Assembly: GCA_013365365.1 (NCBI GenBank)
Contig: JABVXU010000165.1
Location: forward strand, 1-64,000
DNA: 64,000 nucleotides
From: Cruorifilaria tuberocauda
Lineage: Eukaryota > Nematoda > Chromadorea > Rhabditida > Onchocercidae
Direction: 5' to 3'
Positions 59,901 through 64,000 of the stretch are shown one piece after another. Every line of letters begins with the position of its first letter. Within the stretch, counting starts at the first letter, position 1. Under the pieces are notes generated by a model, which had not been told where the DNA came from, ran no database searches, and worked only from the letters and a program-made list of their open reading frames with translations. The position numbers and the translations under genes are program-made.

Positions 59901-62900
59901 CCAAAATCGAAAGATTGAAGGTGAAGGAAAAGTAAATGGGAAGAAGGAAATTAAATGTTTGTTCGATATCCGATTCATTATTTGATTTAAATGTTTATTC
60001 GTAATGAAATCTCTTAGTGAATGATGGAAACAAAAGATTTGATTTCGCTATTTTACTCTGTAAATATACTTGTTGCATATTACTTGCATATAGCTTTATA
60101 GTAATGAATTACAGCTGGACGATTTCCAAAGACGGAATAGAGAAATGATAAGTGAACTAGATTTACATCAATGTATGCATTTTCCGGATATGAAATCATC
60201 GCCCGAATCTCAATTACTGGTTGATGTTGGTCTTTTTAACAAATTTAGAAACTGAAAATAAATAATAATCGAGAAGTTTCATTGGTATATTATTCTACCC
60301 CAAAAAATAAATACAAATTTGATTTATAAATCGAAAACTATTCTAACCGGTACGTTGAGGCTGCTTTGAATGTTAGAAAGTTACAGAATCACAAATAGAA
60401 AACAAGAGAGTAAGGTTCCATTACTTCCAATTTTTGTAGTAAAAAAATTTGGGGTTAATTGTTTTGTTTCACTGACAGAATCTGCAGAAGTTTTATTATT
60501 TGTTAAAAGATTTATGACGACAGTTCCTATATCTTTGATAAAGGTTTCCTTCTTTGTTCTGGATTGTACTGAAGGGTCGTTTGATTGAGTTTGAAGAGTT
60601 GGGAGAGTTAGGTGAGCTGAATAGTGATTGAGAAATAGCTAGTAGAAATTTATTTCTTTATTCGACAACGATTTTGACAATGATTTTGAAAGTGAGTTTG
60701 ACCGAAGCTTTTTTAAGGAAGAAGGAAGCTATTACACAAAAATCAAAAATCATGGGATATATGAATTAACTGAAACAACAGAAATAAGAATTGTGTAGAC
60801 ATACTATGGTTAAAACAATGGCAAATTAACCCTTAGGCATGGTTTGAAGATGATGATGAAATAAAAAAACTGAAGTTATAATGAATTAAGACAGAACAAA
60901 ACATAAGCTCTGCTTTAACACGGCATATCTGCACAAAGACTTTCCAACTTATAATCTCACCACTCGAGGATTTAAAATTTCCTGTTACATGATTTCGGTT
61001 TTTCGACAAATTTAGTATTTTGTTATTTCAACTTAAAAAACTTAAAACTTAAAAGTGAAATCTGCTTGTTACTTGTTGCATATAAATGTACCAATGATTT
61101 AAAATTATAATTGAAGCAATAGTAAAATGAATAGTTTTGGATAAATGAATATAGTTCTCTGCTGCAAAGGGAAAACTCAATGGTTTCTCGAAAACAGAAA
61201 AATTACATTTCCGAGCTGTTAGATCATGTTAACGAAAATATTTTTGAAGGTTCATTAAGCTGATAGTATCGATTTCTATATTTAAATAATTCAATTTAAG
61301 TGAGAGCAATTCATTGCAATTAATAAGATCATTTGCATTTGCAGGAATTATGGGAGTGTGGAACAACAAATAATGAGCAGCTACCATCTATGGTAATTTC
61401 ATCTATCCATATTGAAAACTAAACTCAATTGGAAATAAATTTAGAATTTATTCGTGGCAAGCTATAGAAAACTTTCTGAACATATGAAAGTATTTAATAT
61501 AAATTTAGTAGCATATATTCTATTAAAATTCAATCCGTCTGTGTAATGATTTAAATTGCCGTACAATTATGGATGTCAAAAAAGCTTTTAATTTCTGGAT
61601 TTCTCTGGAATTTCTGGATATATGAACTTTGAAATCGACTTTTCAGTTTAGAAATATGTTACAGACTATGCTTTTTGTAAATAAATTATAGCCAGGGCGA
61701 GATTTCTTACCAGATCGCATTTTCAAAGTAGTTTTTGTGGGCGATTCGGCTGTTGGTAAAACTTGCTTCCTGCATCGGTTTTGTTACAATCGATTCAAAC
61801 TTCTTTTTAATGCAACCATTGGAGTTGACTTTATTGTTAAAACAATCCGTCTGCGTAATCGTATTGTTGCCCTGCAATTATGGGATACCGCTGGACAAGA
61901 AAGGTTATTTCTGAATTTCTTTGGAAATTATATAAATCTTTGATATTTAACTTCCGATACACGTATATATTTATTTATATTACTGAACAAGAATTAGTTT
62001 TTCCAAAATTTAGGACGCATTTTCTATTATCATTTACAAAAAAATTTGACTGAAAATTCAGTCATACACCATTAATATGGAATTTAATGTAGATTTCGAA
62101 GTATAACAAAGCAATATTTTCGAAAAGCAGATGGTATCATATTGATGTATGATGTAACGTCTGAACAATCATTTATAAATGTTAGAAATTGGATTACTTC
62201 TGTGAAAGCTTGTGTGGATGAAAGTTGTGTAATATGTTTGGTTGGAAACAAGGTATTAGTTCATATTTCAAACAATGTCATTGCATAAGTGATATTTTCT
62301 CGAAAACAGTCACCTTTGAATTAATGATAATCGCTTCCTCCCAGCTCTAGAAATTATTTTCTATTCAAATCCTATTATGTTTATTCATCATTACCGTAAT
62401 CGAAGATACAACGTCAATTACAATGGACAAATATTTTAATTTCAGCAAAGGTATAAATGTCAAATTTATAGATTGACTTGTTTGCAAATGATAATGACGG
62501 AGTGCTTACCTATAAACATGGCAAGAAACTTGCTGAAGTAAGGAGTTTTAGCCATCTAATTTGTTTACCAAAGATAATTAATTCAGAAATATTTGCTAGA
62601 CTTACAGGAACTTGATATGTTGTTTTTTGAAACAAGTGCTTTCAATGGTTTTGGTGTCAACGATTGCATGAAGGCTCTTGCTATGTAATTTTTTTACAAT
62701 TTTATATAAAATCTTTGCAAATTCAAACAATTAGACATAATCGCCATAACAAAAACTGAAATAATCAAATTAGGAGATGAAAGGAAGAAAATACTTGTCA
62801 CTAAAACATTCAGGATTCAAACTACGCAGTTATTCCAGATATGTATTAGATTGACGGGTTGTTTAATCAAGAGAATTTTCAAGCTGAAGTAATTTTAAAG

Positions 62901-63058
62901 AACGAAGTAGTATATGGAAAGCGCCAAATTGAGTTTCTAGCATATTTTTGTGTGTTTTATTCAGGAAGCTGCAAGAACGTGAAGATCAGCGACTGGAAGA
63001 TGTGCTAAAACTTGATGTAAGTTTGCAGAGACAACAAAAAAGTTGGTGCTGCATTTAG
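56960..63058 (+). CDS. RASEF/Rab45-type GTPase (EF-hand, coiled coil, Rab)
   Basis: Exons are 56960-57049, 57216-57396, 57544-57596, 58406-58797, 59522-59627, 60115-60225, 61345-61392, 61692-61903, 62093-62252, 62472-62537, 62608-62684 and 62965-63058; all phases close and give 529 aa. Residues about 33-60 form an EF-hand ([17 protein letters not shown]). A charged helical region follows ([33 protein letters not shown]), fitting the self-association coiled coil of RASEF. The Rab domain from about residue 336 has all the GTP-binding motifs: GDSAVGKT (344-351), Thr in [15 protein letters not shown] (391-398), NKID (450-453) and ETSA (481-484). The C-terminus WCCI gives a double cysteine for prenylation. 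The switch II follow-on [17 protein letters not shown] is RASEF-like. The start is uncertain: an acceptor TTTCAG ends at 56894 and the frame is open from there, so a further upstream exon could supply an earlier Met. AATAAA lies at 63489-63494. Confidence 0.93.
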
Positions 63059-64000
63059 TGAAAATATGCGCTGATTGCATAATTTTATTTGGAGGACGAT
63101 TTATCCATATTCAAACATAATCTTGTTTTGTTCCATAAGTATAACGGACGCTAATGGAATAAGTGAAATTTTATCGAAAAACCGAATGCAAATATGAAGC
63201 ACTCAAACTGATTAAATTCAACACAGTTGAATTTTGAAATATCTGACAGGTAGCCACAAAATCTCCAAGAATTAATTAAAATGGTTGGCACAAAGGAGAA
63301 CAATGTCCCTTATTTACCAATTATTTGGTTGGGCAAGACGGTAAAAGAAGAAAGCGATTTTCTAGAATGATTTCTATTTTGAAAGCCTTCATACTCACTT
63401 ATATTTCATTTATGTGCCTTTTGAATGTTGTCTCCACTGATATCCAAGCAATATGACTATATGAATTGTAAGTATGTCCATAACTTACAATAAATCAATT
63501 GGGAAGAATTCAAAGCACAATCTTTAAGAATGATAATAATTTCAAAAACTTCAAAATTCCTAGAATAAGAATAACGTGTAGTTGTTTCTAGTTGAATTCG
63601 TTCTCACAGAATGCTATTCGTTCATTAGGAATAGTGTGCAAACTCCGGAATTCCTTTAACGCTTTTTTCTCAATTATATTCAATTAATCACTTGTAAATA
63701 TGGAATAATACCAAAGTTCGTATGAAAGAATTTCTTCATCTTTGGATGATACCTTGCTGAAAAGATGAAACGGCGGATGATTAGAGTGCTTCTCCAATGT
63801 TTCCGTTAATGGATTCGAGATGAAGAGGCACAGGCAGAATGAAAAAAAATATTTCGTACTCAAAGATACAGAGAAAGGTACCGTGTTCTTCTTTGTTTTG
63901 TGTACTTTCACTAGTTTTGCCCCCCCCCCCTCCCACGGCGCTATTTTATTCATTTTCCGTGGCTGGAAGTCATAGGCAATGATTCATATATTTACCAGTT
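63059..64000. other. 3' flank of the Rab gene with a C-tract
   Basis: Holds the RASEF 3' UTR and poly(A) signal (63489-63494). A run of 11 C, then T and CCC, lies at 63920-63934, unusual in this AT-rich sequence. The minus-strand open frame over it (63953-63684) is low-complexity and not supported as a gene. Confidence 0.5.

Noticed and set aside
63684..63953. Minus-strand 89-codon ORF at the right edge
   Set aside because: Built on the C-tract and S/F-rich low-complexity sequence; no splice context or family resemblance.

Overview
The window looks like nuclear DNA of a nematode, most probably a filarial or related spirurid worm. It is AT-rich (roughly two thirds A+T by eye). Its genes are split into many short exons by introns of tens to over a thousand bases. 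Several start codons follow a TTTCAG- or TTTTAG-like acceptor directly, as expected for spliced-leader trans-splicing. It also holds nematode-style genes: a small secreted lustrin-type cysteine-rich protein and a decayed sigma-class-like glutathione S-transferase. I read no rRNA, tRNA, CRISPR array, transposase or retroelement gene. The species call is inference.

Layout. Left end (0.6-8.3 kb): a plus-strand gene of unknown function built from three repeated OB/S1-like modules (672-2804), a small plus-strand ORF (4482-4802), and a minus-strand gene of unknown function (8328-6312) recoverable only by joining short exons. Then about 6 kb with little visible coding. A four-exon secreted lustrin-type gene lies at 14646-16865 (+). 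From 29537 down to 19629 runs a minus-strand LIM-domain gene of at least 21 exons. Most of its central exons carry one copy of a short basic/aromatic motif (type LKxRFEKG).

Middle (33-43 kb): an AMSH/STAMBP-type K63 deubiquitinase (36384-33017, -) stands head to head with a TMPPE-type membrane metallophosphoesterase (36770-39471, +). About 355 bp separates the AMSH start codon from the TMPPE leader, so they may share a promoter. A glutathione S-transferase pseudogene follows (41020-42236, +).

Right part (43-64 kb): a mitochondrial glutamate carrier (SLC25A22 type; 45086-43600, -) and an ERGIC2/Erv41-type ER-Golgi cargo receptor (51325-48102, -) lie in the same direction. Then comes a 5 kb stretch with scattered exon-like pieces on the minus strand (56837-53707). 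Last is a complete RASEF/Rab45-type GTPase, with EF-hand, coiled coil, Rab domain and CC-I prenylation tail (56960-63058, +).

The recognised genes are housekeeping or membrane-traffic genes: endosomal deubiquitination, ER-Golgi cycling, a Rab GTPase, a mitochondrial carrier. I see no sign that they form one pathway or operon. The exon models of AMSH, TMPPE, ERGIC2 and RASEF close in phase at every junction. The carrier lacks its first exon, the LIM gene lacks its 3' end and has an uncertain 5' exon, and the minus-strand gene at 8.3-6.3 kb has two uncertain joins.
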